DNA of 33,793 bases from Zoogloea dura (GCF_012927165.1 NZ_JABBGA010000036.1:1-33793); one strand, 5' to 3'. Shown: positions 18,769-27,004, numbered from the stretch's first letter. Numbers and translations: made by a program. Notes: generated by a model from the letters alone, not told the origin.

Positions 18769-18784
18769 ATTAGTACATACTAAT
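18769..18784. promoter_or_regulatory. perfect dyad operator before the AhpD-like gene
   Basis: ATTAGTA-CA-TACTAAT is a perfect 7-bp dyad with a 2-base centre, 17 bases before the ATG at 18802 and within the likely promoter (overlapping TATATT at 18766-18771). Its size and position suit a repressor of MarR, ArsR or Rrf2 type. No regulator gene is adjacent. Confidence 0.5.
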
Positions 18785-18801
18785 TTGAAGGCGGATTGAT
18801 C

Positions 18802-19164
18802 ATGAGCTCCAAATCCTTTGTTCAAATCACGGGAGATCTCAACAAGGGGCTCAAGGCCCTGCATGCCGAGCTTCCCGAAACCATGAAGGGTTTCTCATCG
18901 CTGGCCAGGGAGGCGATGAAGGAAGGTTCCCTGAGTGCCTTGCACAAGGAGCTCATCGCCCTGGCCATCGGTGTGTCGGCCCGCTGCGACGGCTGCGTGG
19001 GCTTCCATGTCAAAGCCCTGATCCGCCTCGGTGTGACCCGTGAGCAACTCATGGAAACTCTTGGTATCTGCACCTACATGGGAGGCGGTCCAAGCCTGAT
19101 GTATGCCGCAGAGGCCGTACGGGCCTATGATGAGTTTGCCGGGAATGCCAAGCCTGCAGAATGA
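18802..19164 (+). CDS. carboxymuconolactone decarboxylase / AhpD-like protein
   Basis: 120 residues from ATG 18802; a TTG 6 bases upstream is in frame, but the ATG with GAAGG upstream is preferred. The CMD-family signature is present: HKELIALAIGVSARCDGCVG followed by FHVKALIRLGVTREQLMETL, with the redox motif C62-x2-C65-x3-H69 as in AhpD. Such proteins act as small peroxidase/thiol-disulfide enzymes or decarboxylases. The conserved CxxCxxxH favours a redox role. A perfect dyad sits in its promoter, suggesting induction by a stress or substrate. It ends 85 bases before the tRNA-Ser gene. Confidence 0.85.
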   Translation: MSSKSFVQITGDLNKGLKALHAELPETMKGFSSLAREAMKEGSLSALHKELIALAIGVSARCDGCVGFHVKALIRLGVTREQLMETLGICTYMGGGPSLMYAAEAVRAYDEFAGNAKPAE

Positions 19165-19187
19165 CTGGATTTTCGGATTATTTAAGT

Positions 19188-19193
19188 TATAAT
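19188..19193 (+). promoter_or_regulatory. -10 element of tRNA-Ser promoter
   Basis: A perfect TATAAT 56 bases upstream of the tRNA gene. The -35 is weak (CTGGAT or TGGATT, 17-16 bases upstream). Confidence 0.45.
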
Positions 19194-19249
19194 CCTTGGC
19201 TTCGATCGAGCAGAATGTTGTTGTTTCAACATTTCGTTCAGCACTACCT

Positions 19250-19339
19250 GGAGAGGTGGCAGAGTGGTCGAATGCGCCGGACTCGAAATCCGGTATACGG
19301 TTCTCCGTATCGAGGGTTCGAATCCCTCCTTCTCCGCCA
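19250..19339 (+). tRNA. tRNA-Ser (anticodon CGA)
   Basis: A 90-base tRNA with encoded CCA. The acceptor GGAGAGG pairs with CTTCTCC (one G-U). The anticodon stem CCGGA/TCCGG surrounds anticodon CGA (19284-19286). A long class II variable arm, TACGGTTCTCCGTA, is typical of tRNA-Ser. The T-arm is GAGGG-TTCGAAT-CCCTC. It reads UCG codons. It stands right at the start of a disturbed region, as is usual for integration sites. Confidence 0.97.
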
Positions 19340-19351
19340 GAACATCAGCAA

Positions 19352-19377
19352 AAAAACGCCCCTTTTGGGGCGTTTTT
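19352..19377 (+). terminator. rho-independent terminator of tRNA-Ser
   Basis: AAAAACGCCCC-TTTT-GGGGCGTTTTT directly after the tRNA. Confidence 0.9.
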
Positions 19378-19848
19378 GCTTTCTGCCCCACAACGTACCC
19401 ATCAAAGAAAAAGTGGTTGAATGCTGTGACGTGATGCGCCCCAGTTCCGTTGCCTGCTCGGTTGTAGGTCAGGAGAACTGCTGGTGGCAAGGCTGGATCG
19501 GAGAGGGGCGTGAGTAGCCTCCATGCGGTCTCCGGCTGCGGCCAGATCCGCCGCACGCGAAACATCAGGATGTCAGGCTGCGACAGGTCGGCCGGGTTGG
19601 CCTCATGCCCCACCTGGTACAGAAGCATGTAGGCCGGCAGCACGGAGACTGGCCGAGTTTCGTCCATGGAGGAGTTTGCGGAACATGTTGGAGACGAATT
19701 CAAGGCACTCCTTTCGTAGCTGCCCCCTGTAGGTAATCGAGGCCTTCAATCCATCCACAAAATCTGTGGGTAACTCCTTGAACAACGCGCGACAGCCCGC
19801 GCCCTGACCGGGATAGCGACGCCTGCCCAGAAAACAGGCGCCCCTCCC
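19378..19848. other. region without a supported gene, possible decayed coding sequence
   Basis: On the minus strand a frame opens at 19785 (MFKELPTDFVDGLKASITYR, then RKECLEFVSNMFRK) and seems to lose sense near 19670. The next frame continues plausibly from MDETRPVSVLPAYMLLYQVG at about 19667 toward 19480. This could be one gene broken by a frameshift near 19670, but I do not recognise it and nothing else supports it. The reading of the lower part through the tRNA gene is an artefact. Confidence 0.25.
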
Positions 19849-20328
19849 TCAGCTTCTCGGCATGCCGCAAGGCCTTCGCCTCAGGCAGAAGACGAAGCGG
19901 AGGGCTACCGCGGCCGAGGGCGGTATCTCACGCCCTTGCTCATACCTGGCCCCGCCAGACTGCACCCCCAATCCCCCCAAGAAGGCCGTCTGCGTCAGGC
20001 CCAGTGCAGTCCGCTGAGCCGCAAGATCACGCCCGGTGCTCCACTTCTCGATTGAGAACGCTGCGGCGGTCGATCGCGGCAGATCGTTGAACGGAGCCCG
20101 AAGCTCGGCCACCGTGGCAAGCAGCGCAGACTCCGGCATGTAGGTAAGCCGCAGGAGAATTTGAACGGGGTTCGGTATCGAATTGCCGGTCTCGTAACGG
20201 CTCCCCACACTTTGGGTAACGCCAACGCGGCCCCAGAATTCGCTTTGGGAAAGCCCTGGGTGGACTCGAAGTGCCCTGACCGCCTGACCTGAGGGAGCCC
20301 CGTCCCGCGATACCGGATTGCGGCAGCG
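19849..20328 (-). pseudogene. XRE-type regulator with two HTH domains, 5'-truncated
   Basis: The frame is open from the edge of the inverted repeat at 20331 down to the stop at 19849, but no ATG or GTG start exists near its upstream end. The first in-frame GTG (20208) lies inside the first HTH. The protein would begin NPVSRDGAPSGQAVRALRVH. A first helix-turn-helix follows (LSQSEFWGRVGVTQSVGSRY), then a linker, then a second one of clearly related sequence (LGLTQTAFLGGLGVQSGGAR). So an internal duplication is present. The start appears to have been removed by the element next to it. Intact relatives would bind DNA as regulators; this copy is probably dead unless a start was recruited from the repeat. 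Confidence 0.65.
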
Positions 20329-20330
20329 CC

Positions 20331-20386
20331 CTAGAGCGTGTTCGCAGTAAGCGACGGCTGCGCCGGCACTGTGAACACGCCCTAAG
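20331..20386. repeat. 56-bp MITE-like inverted repeat
   Basis: CTAGAGCGTGTTCGCAGTAAG at its left end is mirrored by CTTAGGGCGTGTTCACAGTG read inward from 20386. The terminal repeats are about 18-19 bp with three mismatches, and only about 17 bases lie between them. It abuts the truncated XRE gene on one side and the gcdH stop codon (20387) on the other. A third copy of the same end sits at 23175-23192. This looks like a minimal transposon remnant or MITE. The family is not identified. Confidence 0.6.
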
Positions 20387-21553
20387 TCAGAAGGCCGCGA
20401 TCCCGGTTTGCGCCCGGCCGAGGATCAGCGCGTGGATGTCGTGGGTGCCCTCGTAGGTATTGACAACCTCGAGGTTCAGCATGTGGCGGGCGACCGGGTA
20501 TTCGTCGGAAATACCGTTGCCGCCCAGCATGTCACGCGCCGTGCGGGCGATCGCAAGGGCCTTACCGGCATTGTTGCGCTTGATCAGCGAGACCATCTCG
20601 GGCGCCGCCGCCCCGGCCTCCAAAAGGCGGCCGACGCGCAGCGCCGCCTGCAGCCCGAGGGCGATCTCGGTCTGCATGTCGGCGAGCTTTTTCTGGACCA
20701 GTTGCGTCGCGGCCAATGGCCGGCCGAACTGGCGACGCGCCAGCACGTAGTCGCGGGCGGTCAGCCAGCAGGTCTCGGCGGCACCCATGCTGCCCCAGGC
20801 GATGCCGTAGCGGGCGTCGTTCAAGCAAGCGAACGGCGCTCCGAAGCCGGCGGCACCCGGCAGTCGATGGTCGTCGGGGACGAAGACGTCGGCCATCACG
20901 ATCTCGCCGGTGATCGAGGCGCGCAGCCCGAGCTTGCCGTGGATAGTCGGCGCAGAGAGGCCGGGCCAGCCCTTCTCCAGCAGGAAGCCGGCGAGGCGGC
21001 CGCCCTCGTCCTTGGCCCAGACGATGAAGAGATCGGCAATCGGGGCGTTGCTGATCCAGGTCTTGGTGCCATTGAGCCGCCAGCCGCCGGCCACCGGCCG
21101 GGCCCGGGTGGCGAGGCTGCCGGGGTCGGAACCGGCATCGGGCTCGCTCAACCCGAAGCAGCCGATCATTTCGCCGCTCGCCAGGCGCGGCAGGAACTCA
21201 TCACACTGCGCGGGGCTGCCGAAACGCTCGACGGCGCCCATGACCAGCGAGGACTGCACCGAGAACATTGAACGGTAGCCGGAATCGACGGCCTCGATCT
21301 CGCGGGCGACCAGGCCGTAGGCGACCTGCCCGACGCCGGCGCAGCCGTGGCTCTTGATGGTCGCACCGAGCAGACCGAGGGCGCCGAATTCGCGGAAGAT
21401 CGCCGGATCGCTGATCGCGCTGCGAAAAGCCTCGCGGACCCGCGGCAGCAGCCGCGAGCGGCAGTAGACACGGGCGCTGTCGCGAATCTGCCGCTCGTCG
21501 GCGCTCAGCTGTTCATCGAGGCGCAGCGGATCCTCCCAGGCAAAGGCGGCCAT
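20387..21553 (-). CDS. gcdH: glutaryl-CoA dehydrogenase
   Basis: 388 residues, the normal length. This FAD-dependent acyl-CoA dehydrogenase oxidises and decarboxylates glutaryl-CoA to crotonyl-CoA. FAD/substrate motifs [14 protein letters not shown] and [19 protein letters not shown] are present. The GCDH-specific C-terminus [20 protein letters not shown] holds the catalytic Glu (368). The ATG follows the aldehyde dehydrogenase stop by 9 bases with GAGGGG as ribosome-binding site, so they form an operon. Codon and base use (many GCC/GCG runs, frequent CGC) looks somewhat different from the flanking core genes. The stop codon touches the MITE-like repeat. Together the pair fits the lower lysine/2-aminoadipate or glutarate route. 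Confidence 0.93.
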   Translation of the reverse strand: MAAFAWEDPLRLDEQLSADERQIRDSARVYCRSRLLPRVREAFRSAISDPAIFREFGALGLLGATIKSHGCAGVGQVAYGLVAREIEAVDSGYRSMFSVQSSLVMGAVERFGSPAQCDEFLPRLASGEMIGCFGLSEPDAGSDPGSLATRARPVAGGWRLNGTKTWISNAPIADLFIVWAKDEGGRLAGFLLEKGWPGLSAPTIHGKLGLRASITGEIVMADVFVPDDHRLPGAAGFGAPFACLNDARYGIAWGSMGAAETCWLTARDYVLARRQFGRPLAATQLVQKKLADMQTEIALGLQAALRVGRLLEAGAAAPEMVSLIKRNNAGKALAIARTARDMLGGNGISDEYPVARHMLNLEVVNTYEGTHDIHALILGRAQTGIAAF

Positions 21554-21562
21554 CGCAGCCCC

Positions 21563-23071
21563 TCAGACGAACTGCACGCCCTGCGCCAGCGGCAGGTCGT
21601 GGGAGTAGTTGATGGTGTTGGTCGCCCGCCGCATGTAGGCCTTCCAGGCGTCGGAGCCGGCCTCGCGGCCGCCGCCGCTCTCCTTCTCGCCGCCGAAGGC
21701 ACCGCCGATCTCGGCGCCGGACGGCCCGACATTGACGTTGGCGATGCCGCAATCGCTGCCGGACGCCGACAAGAAGCGCTCGGCCTCGCGCAGGTCGGTC
21801 GTGAAGATCGCCGAAGCCAGCCCCTGCGGAACCGCGTTATGCAGCCCGATCGCCTCGTCGAGATCGCGGTAGCGCAAGGCGTAGAGGATGGGCGCAAAGG
21901 TTTCGCGGCAGACCAGCAGCGTCTGCCCCGGCATCTCGACCAAGGCCGGCCGCACGTAGCAGCCCTGCTCCGCGCCCGCCACGGCGATCATCTCGCCGCC
22001 ATGGACCCGGCCGCCGTCGGCGGCAGCCTCGGCCAAGGCCGTCTGCTGGGCGACCAAGGCTGTTCTGTCGATCAGGGGGCCGACCAGGATGTCCTCGTCG
22101 CGCGGATCGCCGACCGGCAGGCCGGCATAGGTTCGCGCCAGGCGGGCGAGCAGTTCGTCAGCGATGCTGTCGTGGATGAACAGTCGGCGCAGCGTTGTGC
22201 ACCGCTGGCCGGCAGTGCCGGCGGCCGCGAAGACGATGGCGCGCAAGGCGAGGTTGAGGTCGGCGCTGGGCGCGACGATCATGCCGTTGTTACCACCCAG
22301 TTCGAACAGGCTCTTCCCGCAACGTGCGGCAACGTGCGGCGCCAGCGCACGGCCCATCGCGCACGAACCGGTCGCCGAAAGCAGCGCGACGGCCGGATCG
22401 TCGGCGAGCGCAGCCGCCACCTCGCGGCGGCCAACCAGCACCGCCGTGAGGCCGGCCGGCACCTCGTCGAGCTCGGCTGCCGCTTCGGCCAGCAGCGCCT
22501 GGCAGGCGAGCGCGGTCAACGGCGTTTTCTGCGCTGGTTTCCACACCACGGCGTCGCCGCAGACCAGCGCCAGCGCGGCGTTCCAGGCCCAGACCGCGAC
22601 CGGGAAATTGAAGGCGGTGACGACGCCGCAGACGCCGAGCGGATGCCAAGTCTCCATCAAGCGGTGGCCAGGGCGCTCGGAGGCAATAGTCAGGCCGTGC
22701 AGTTGGCGCGAGAGACCGACTGCGAAGTCGCACATATCGATCATTTCCTGGACTTCGCCGAAGGCTTCCGAGCGAATCTTGCCGGTTTCGAGCGTCACCA
22801 GCCCGGCTAGTGCGGCCTTGTGCCCGCGCAGGATTTCGCCGAAACGGCGCACCAGTTCGCCGCGCCGCGGCGCCGGCACCATCCGCCAGTGCAGGAACGC
22901 TGCGTGAGCGGCGGCGACCGCCGCCCTGGCATCGGCGGGTGAAGCAGCGGGCAGCGCGGCGAGAACCTCGCCGTCGATCGGCGAACGGACGACGATGTCG
23001 CCCGCGGTCGACGGTTCGCCGAGGCCCAATTCGGCGAGCAAGCGGCGGGCTGCGGCGGCGGTGCTGGTCAT
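21563..23071 (-). CDS. ALDH7-type aldehyde dehydrogenase (aminoadipate-semialdehyde dehydrogenase-like)
   Basis: 502 residues from ATG 23071; GGGAG lies 7 bases upstream, and a longer reading to 23146 has no such site. NAD-dependent aldehyde dehydrogenase with catalytic Cys 291 in GTAGQRCTTLRRLFIH and the Glu in LFELGGNNG near 257. The GQRCTT-RRLF string and PLGVCGVVTAFNFPVAVWAW are characteristic of the ALDH7 (antiquitin, AmaB) group, which oxidises 2-aminoadipate semialdehyde in lysine breakdown. With gcdH immediately downstream, a role in lysine catabolism is likely, but the middle steps are not encoded here. The true substrate could be another semialdehyde. Confidence 0.88.
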   Translation of the reverse strand: MTSTAAAARRLLAELGLGEPSTAGDIVVRSPIDGEVLAALPAASPADARAAVAAAHAAFLHWRMVPAPRRGELVRRFGEILRGHKAALAGLVTLETGKIRSEAFGEVQEMIDMCDFAVGLSRQLHGLTIASERPGHRLMETWHPLGVCGVVTAFNFPVAVWAWNAALALVCGDAVVWKPAQKTPLTALACQALLAEAAAELDEVPAGLTAVLVGRREVAAALADDPAVALLSATGSCAMGRALAPHVAARCGKSLFELGGNNGMIVAPSADLNLALRAIVFAAAGTAGQRCTTLRRLFIHDSIADELLARLARTYAGLPVGDPRDEDILVGPLIDRTALVAQQTALAEAAADGGRVHGGEMIAVAGAEQGCYVRPALVEMPGQTLLVCRETFAPILYALRYRDLDEAIGLHNAVPQGLASAIFTTDLREAERFLSASGSDCGIANVNVGPSGAEIGGAFGGEKESGGGREAGSDAWKAYMRRATNTINYSHDLPLAQGVQFV

Positions 23072-23174
23072 GGCGCTCTCCCGGACGGCGCTGGTGGACC
23101 GCGGCGCCCTCGTTGTTATCTTAGGAAAGGGGGGGCCGGGGAGCAAAGTACGCAGGGTGGCCGGCGACGGACCG

Positions 23175-23192
23175 CTAGGGCCTGTTCACAGT
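23175..23192 (+). repeat. third copy of the MITE-like terminal repeat
   Basis: CTAGGGCCTGTTCACAGT matches the right arm of the 20331-20386 element (GGGCGTGTTCACAGT) with one difference in the shared core. It is oriented opposite to the copy next to gcdH, so the aldehyde dehydrogenase-gcdH operon is bracketed by the two. It lies 7 bases before the left end of the IS3 remnant. Confidence 0.6.
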
Positions 23193-23199
23193 GGCCAAT

Positions 23200-23604
23200 T
23201 TGAAGTTGCCCCGTTTCCGTGAACACCTCGTCCTTCAGGAACAAGGAGTCCACCATGCCTAAATCCAGACCTCCTTACGGTCGTCGCAACACCTTCTACT
23301 TTGAGGTTTGTATGGGGCGACGCCTACGACAACGCGATGCGGAGAGCTTCTTTGCCAGCCTTGAGTGCGAACTGATCGACCGGCGCAGCTTCAAGACCAA
23401 AACCGAAGCCCGTCTGACGGTCTTTACCTGGATCGAGGGCAGGTACAACCCGCGCCGCCGCCATCCGGCCCTGGGATACCGCTCACCGATCAACTTCGAG
23501 TAGCAACACTACGACAAGGAGAGCCCTCGAACTACGACAATCCACTACGATCAACGCACTTGAGTTTCAAGAGACCACCTGTCCACGGGATGGGGCAACT
23601 TCAA
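23200..23604 (+). mobile_element. IS3-family insertion sequence, internally deleted remnant
   Basis: Both ends are recognisable. The left end TTGAAGTTGCCCC (23200-23212) continues GTTTCCGTGAACA; the right end, read on the other strand from 23604, is TTGAAGTTGCCCC continuing ATCCCGTGGACA. That makes terminal inverted repeats of about 25 bp. At about 405 bp the element is far shorter than a full IS3 member (about 1.2-1.3 kb), so about two thirds has been lost. It cannot move by itself but might be mobilised in trans. Confidence 0.75.
23255..23503 (+). pseudogene. IS3 transposase OrfA/OrfB fusion remnant
   Basis: It begins MPKSRPPY, the start of a common IS3 OrfA, behind AAGGAG. After about 8 residues it jumps into the end of OrfB: ESFFASLECELIDRRSFKTK, then the integrase-core tail YNPRRRHPALGYRSPINFE. 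The catalytic DDE core up to the last part is missing. Just before ESFFAS the normal string GDAYDNAM can be read one frame over (23317-23340), so a one-base loss has also shifted the frame there. Non-functional. Confidence 0.8.
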
Positions 23605-23617
23605 CTTCAAATCGTAA

Positions 23618-23902
23618 CTTCATGGATCATTTTTCCGCCTGGTGGTGCCATGCGTGCATGCGGCGGAACCGTCCAGCCAACAGCCCCTTTCCGACAACAT
23701 GCCGGATCAGCGGCAGTGCGGGGCAACGGGTTTCGGCTTTCATGCCGGGCCGGGCGAGTCAATTGTCTCGGTCACCATCACTGCCGATCCCGGGGCCAAT
23801 GGGTTTGCCATAGGTGAGTTCGGTATTGCGAGCTCTGCTCTTCCTGTGCCGGCGCCCACCCTTTCCGAGGGGGGCATGGCCGCCATGCGACGTCGTAGCT
23901 GA
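23618..23902 (+). pseudogene. C-terminal remnant of an IPTL-CTERM sorted protein
   Basis: The frame is open from 23618, with the only starts a GTG at 23642 and later codons; it seems to have been cut on its 5' side by the IS3 remnant. The end reads SVTITADPGANGFAIGEFGI, ASSALPVPAPTLSEGGM, then AAMRRRS and stop. Normal IPTL-CTERM tails have PTLSEWGM, a membrane helix of about 18 residues, and a basic RRR end. Here the motif runs straight into AAMRRRS, so the helix has been deleted. Such tails direct exported proteins to exosortase-like processing; this one could not be anchored. A good terminator follows. Confidence 0.55.
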
Positions 23903-23987
23903 TTCCCCGTGGGGAGCTTGGGGGCGGGAAAAAGGTCCCGCGTCGTCCAGAGCCTCCCCGTCCCCGGTCCACCGGAGCTTCCCTCGC

Positions 23988-24020
23988 AATGCCGTTCAGT
24001 TTGCGCTGAACGGCATTTTC
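23988..24020 (+). terminator. rho-independent terminator after the IPTL-CTERM remnant
   Basis: AATGCCGTTCAG (23988-23999), loop TTTGCG, CTGAACGGCATT (24006-24017), followed by TTCGTTT. Confidence 0.8.
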
Positions 24021-24035
24021 GTTTCCGCTTGGGAA

Positions 24036-24058
24036 GCCGTGCTCCAATCGAGCACGGC
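24036..24058 (-). terminator. hairpin just after the chemoreceptor gene
   Basis: GCCGTGCTC (24036-24044) and GAGCACGGC (24050-24058) form a 9-bp stem, 9 bases after the chemoreceptor stop on the minus strand. There is no T-run, so termination would be weak; it may stabilise the 3' end instead. Confidence 0.4.
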
Positions 24059-24066
24059 AGGGGGTT

Positions 24067-26160
24067 TCAGTTCGTGATCCGGAACCGCGAAGCCATGGCC
24101 TTCAGCAGGGCCGACAGCTCCGTCATGCGCAGCGATGCCTGGGCGGCGTCGCGGATGGCCTGGGCGCTCTTGTCGCTGCCCTGGACGATCATGTCGATCT
24201 TGTGGGCGATGTCCCGGGCCGAGGTGGATTGTTCGCCGAGGGCCTCGACAATCCCGTCCATCGCGAAGACCACTTCCGAGGAGCCCGATTCGATGTGTTC
24301 GATGCTGAAGATGGCATCTCCCGCCCGGCTTCCGGCTGTATTGGAGAGCTGCACGCCGGCGCGCATCTTCTCGGCCACGGCCTTGGATTCCTGCTGGATG
24401 CGGGCGATGATGCGTTCGATGTTTTCGGTGGAGGCGGCGGTCTGCTCCGCAAGCTTGCGGACCTCATCGGCCACTACGGCGAAGCCTCGGCCGCTCTCGC
24501 CGGCCCGGGCGGCTTCGATGGCGGCGTTGAGGGCCAGCAGGTTGGTCTGGTCTGCGATGCCCTTGATGGTGATGGCGACGCCGGATACCGCCTGGGCGCT
24601 TTGTTCCAGTTGCTCCACCGCGGTGGCCGCATCCACCACCGAGTGGGTGATGTGCTGCATGGACTCCACGGCGGAGCGGATCGTCGAGGCGCCGTCCCGC
24701 GAGGCCTGGCCTGCTTGTTGCCCGAGGCGTTTGGCGGCATCGGCGTGCTCGCTGACCTGGTCCACTGAGAGCGAGAGCTGTTCCACGTTGAGGGCTATGG
24801 AGCGGGCGGCCTGGGCCGACTCGTCGGCGGTGCGCGCGGCGTGCTGGGTTCCGGTGGCCAGGTAGTTCGAGCTCTCGGCGATCTTCTCTACAGACTGACG
24901 CAGGGCTGCCGCCATTTCGTGGAGTGAGTTCTTCATCTCCGCGACGCTGGCCACCAGGTCGCCGATCTCGTCCTCGCCGGCGTGGGGGAGGTCGATGAGC
25001 AGGTTTCCCCTGGCGATCTCCTTGGCTGCGCCGAGGGCGTTGCGCACCGGCAGGGTCACCGAGCGGGTCGCCACCCAGGCCAGCAGCAGCGTGGCGACCG
25101 CAGCGAAGGATACGGCAAGGCCCAGCCAGAAGATGAAGTCCCGGACATGGACGCGGGAAGCGGCAAGCTCCCGGGCATCCCATTCCCTGGCAACGCTGAC
25201 GGTCTGTTCTATGGCGTTGCGGTGGGCCTGGTAGGTGGCGGCCAGACGCCTCCGCGCCGCTGTGATGCTGGCCGGGTCACCGCCTTGCAGGGCCTCCGGC
25301 CATTCCCGGGTGGCCAAGGCGAAGAAGGCGATGGCGCTTTCCCGGGCCGCACCCATCAGCACCCTGTGTACATCGGGTGGCAGCTCGATTCCGGCCCATA
25401 CCTCCTGGCGGACCTGGAATTCGGCTTCGAGCTGGCGGATGTAGGTGACCCGGGCGTCGATCTCGGCCTTGCTGGCGCCAGACATCTCCAGGGCGCTGCT
25501 GTAGGACTCCAGCACAAAAAGCGGCGGAGGGAGGATGTCGGCAAGCAAATCCTTGCTCTGCACGATGTTCTCGAAGCGTTTGCCGTCCACGCTGCTTTCC
25601 ATGATGCCGTGGCCAGCGAGGAGGGCGGTCACCAGCAGCACAGCAAGCGCGAAGAAGCCGCTGCACAGGGTCCGGAAGCCGATCGAGCGTCGCCATGGGC
25701 GGAGCACGGGGGCGAAGGCTCTTAGCAGGAGGCCATCCTGCAGCCGGACCACGCTGCCCTCGCGGAGCCGGATCGAGGCATCGGCACGCATTTTCTTGTA
25801 CAGGGCGTCGGCCTCTTCCACCGCCTGCCGGGTGGGCGAGATGCGCACCGACATATAGCCGTTCTGGTCGGGCAGGGGCGTGGCGGTGGCCTTCACCCAG
25901 TAGTAGCTGCCGTCCTTGCGCAGATTCTTGACCATGCCGCGCCAGGGGCGCCCCTTCTTGAGGGTGCTCCACATGTCGCGGAAGGCTTCCTTCGGCATGT
26001 CGGGGTGGCGGATGAGGTTGTGGGGCTTGCCGATCAGCTCGCTCCGCTCGTAGCCGGAGGCTTCGACGAATTCGTCGTTGCAGTCGACGATGGTTCCCCG
26101 GGCATCGGTGCGGCTGATGATCGCGCATCCTGGCTTCAGGACGTATTCCTGTCCGTTCAT
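24067..26160 (-). CDS. Aer-like PAS-domain methyl-accepting chemotaxis protein
   Basis: 697 residues. An N-terminal PAS domain (about 1-110; [20 protein letters not shown], then [16 protein letters not shown], then [12 protein letters not shown]) is of the Aer redox/energy-taxis type. It is followed by a first span (about 164-184), an extracytoplasmic domain of about 155 residues, a second span (about 342-364), a HAMP domain, and the signalling domain with the tip [20 protein letters not shown]. Aer itself lacks a periplasmic domain, so this receptor could sense both inside redox state (FAD or haem on PAS) and an outside ligand. It lies downstream of narXL on the same strand with a 166-base gap. 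A link to nitrate or electron-acceptor taxis is inferred only from position. Confidence 0.9.
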   Translation of the reverse strand: MNGQEYVLKPGCAIISRTDARGTIVDCNDEFVEASGYERSELIGKPHNLIRHPDMPKEAFRDMWSTLKKGRPWRGMVKNLRKDGSYYWVKATATPLPDQNGYMSVRISPTRQAVEEADALYKKMRADASIRLREGSVVRLQDGLLLRAFAPVLRPWRRSIGFRTLCSGFFALAVLLVTALLAGHGIMESSVDGKRFENIVQSKDLLADILPPPLFVLESYSSALEMSGASKAEIDARVTYIRQLEAEFQVRQEVWAGIELPPDVHRVLMGAARESAIAFFALATREWPEALQGGDPASITAARRRLAATYQAHRNAIEQTVSVAREWDARELAASRVHVRDFIFWLGLAVSFAAVATLLLAWVATRSVTLPVRNALGAAKEIARGNLLIDLPHAGEDEIGDLVASVAEMKNSLHEMAAALRQSVEKIAESSNYLATGTQHAARTADESAQAARSIALNVEQLSLSVDQVSEHADAAKRLGQQAGQASRDGASTIRSAVESMQHITHSVVDAATAVEQLEQSAQAVSGVAITIKGIADQTNLLALNAAIEAARAGESGRGFAVVADEVRKLAEQTAASTENIERIIARIQQESKAVAEKMRAGVQLSNTAGSRAGDAIFSIEHIESGSSEVVFAMDGIVEALGEQSTSARDIAHKIDMIVQGSDKSAQAIRDAAQASLRMTELSALLKAMASRFRITN

Positions 26161-26326
26161 CTGGGCTTGTGTTCCTTATTTTGACGTAAGGGACGCAAAA
26201 GCAAGCCGGGTGCCAATAATGGGTAGTCGGCTTTTCTTTCCAGATCAATGGATTGGAAGCGGGCAGTCGGGCGCCGGAGCGGTGCGCGCGTCGGCTTTGG
26301 CGAATTTGTCGGGTGTCGCCGTGCGT

Positions 26327-27004
26327 CTAGGAGGGGCTGCGGCCGGCCGGGGCCCGCTGGTTCTGCTGCTCGATAGCCCATACGGCGGCTTCCAGGCGCG
26401 AGCGGAATTTCAGTTTCTTGAGAAGATTCTTGATATGGACCTTCACGGTGCCTTCGGCGATGTTCAGGTCACGGGCGATCAGCTTGTTGGAGAGACCGCT
26501 GGCGAGGCAGCCGAGGATGTCCTTCTCGCGTTCGGTCAGGGGCGCCAGGCTGCGTTCGGTGGCCTGGGCTTCGTCACGCAGGGAGCGGGCCAGCAGGCCG
26601 TTGAGGCTCTCACTGATGACGATGCGGCCGCGCTGGGCTTCGACGATGCGATCGAGAAGCTCCTCAGGCTCCATGTCCTTCAGCAGGTAGCCGTCGGCGC
26701 CGGCCCGGATCGCGGCGACCAGGTCGTCGGCGGCGTCGGACACCGTGAGGATCAGGATGCGGGCGGCGAGGTCGGCATCCCGCAGCGCGCGCAGGGTCTC
26801 GATGCCGTTCATGCCTTTCATGTTGAGATCGAGGAGGATCAGGTCCGGCTCCAGGGCGCGGGCCAGTTCCAGCCCCTCTTCGCCGCTCGAGGCTTCGCCG
26901 ATCAGGTGCAGCTCGTCATTGAGGGCGAGGAGCTGGGAGACACCCTTCCTGAACAGGGGGTGGTCGTCGATGATGATGACGGAGCTTGTGCTTGGGATGT
27001 TCAT
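26327..27004 (-). CDS. narL: nitrate/nitrite response regulator NarL
   Basis: 225 residues. The receiver domain has the acidic pocket IIIDDHPLFRKG, phospho-acceptor Asp59 in DLILLDLNMKGMNG and the Lys of DGYLLKDM. The C-terminal LuxR-type HTH reads LTEREKDILGCLASGLSNKL with IARDLNIAEGTVKVHIKNLL. This is the classical NarL/NarP arrangement, and NarL/NarP bind TACYYMT heptamers. Its ATG overlaps the narX stop (ATGA), so the two are coupled. A candidate 7-2-7 target lies at 29146, upstream of the DNR-like gene. Confidence 0.93.
   Translation of the reverse strand: MNIPSTSSVIIIDDHPLFRKGVSQLLALNDELHLIGEASSGEEGLELARALEPDLILLDLNMKGMNGIETLRALRDADLAARILILTVSDAADDLVAAIRAGADGYLLKDMEPEELLDRIVEAQRGRIVISESLNGLLARSLRDEAQATERSLAPLTEREKDILGCLASGLSNKLIARDLNIAEGTVKVHIKNLLKKLKFRSRLEAAVWAIEQQNQRAPAGRSPS

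Noticed and set aside
19182-19703. 173-residue minus frame through the tRNA
   Set aside because: The EKEGFEPSI string is the well-known false translation of a tRNA-Ser gene; at most its upstream half could be a remnant.
19250-23910. Attachment-site duplication of the tRNA-Ser 3' end
   Set aside because: I found no second copy of the tRNA end and no integrase gene, so an integrative element cannot be claimed.
26161-26326. FliA (sigma-28) promoter for the chemoreceptor
   Set aside because: GCCGACTA resembles a -10 but no TAAAGTTT-like -35 is at the right distance.
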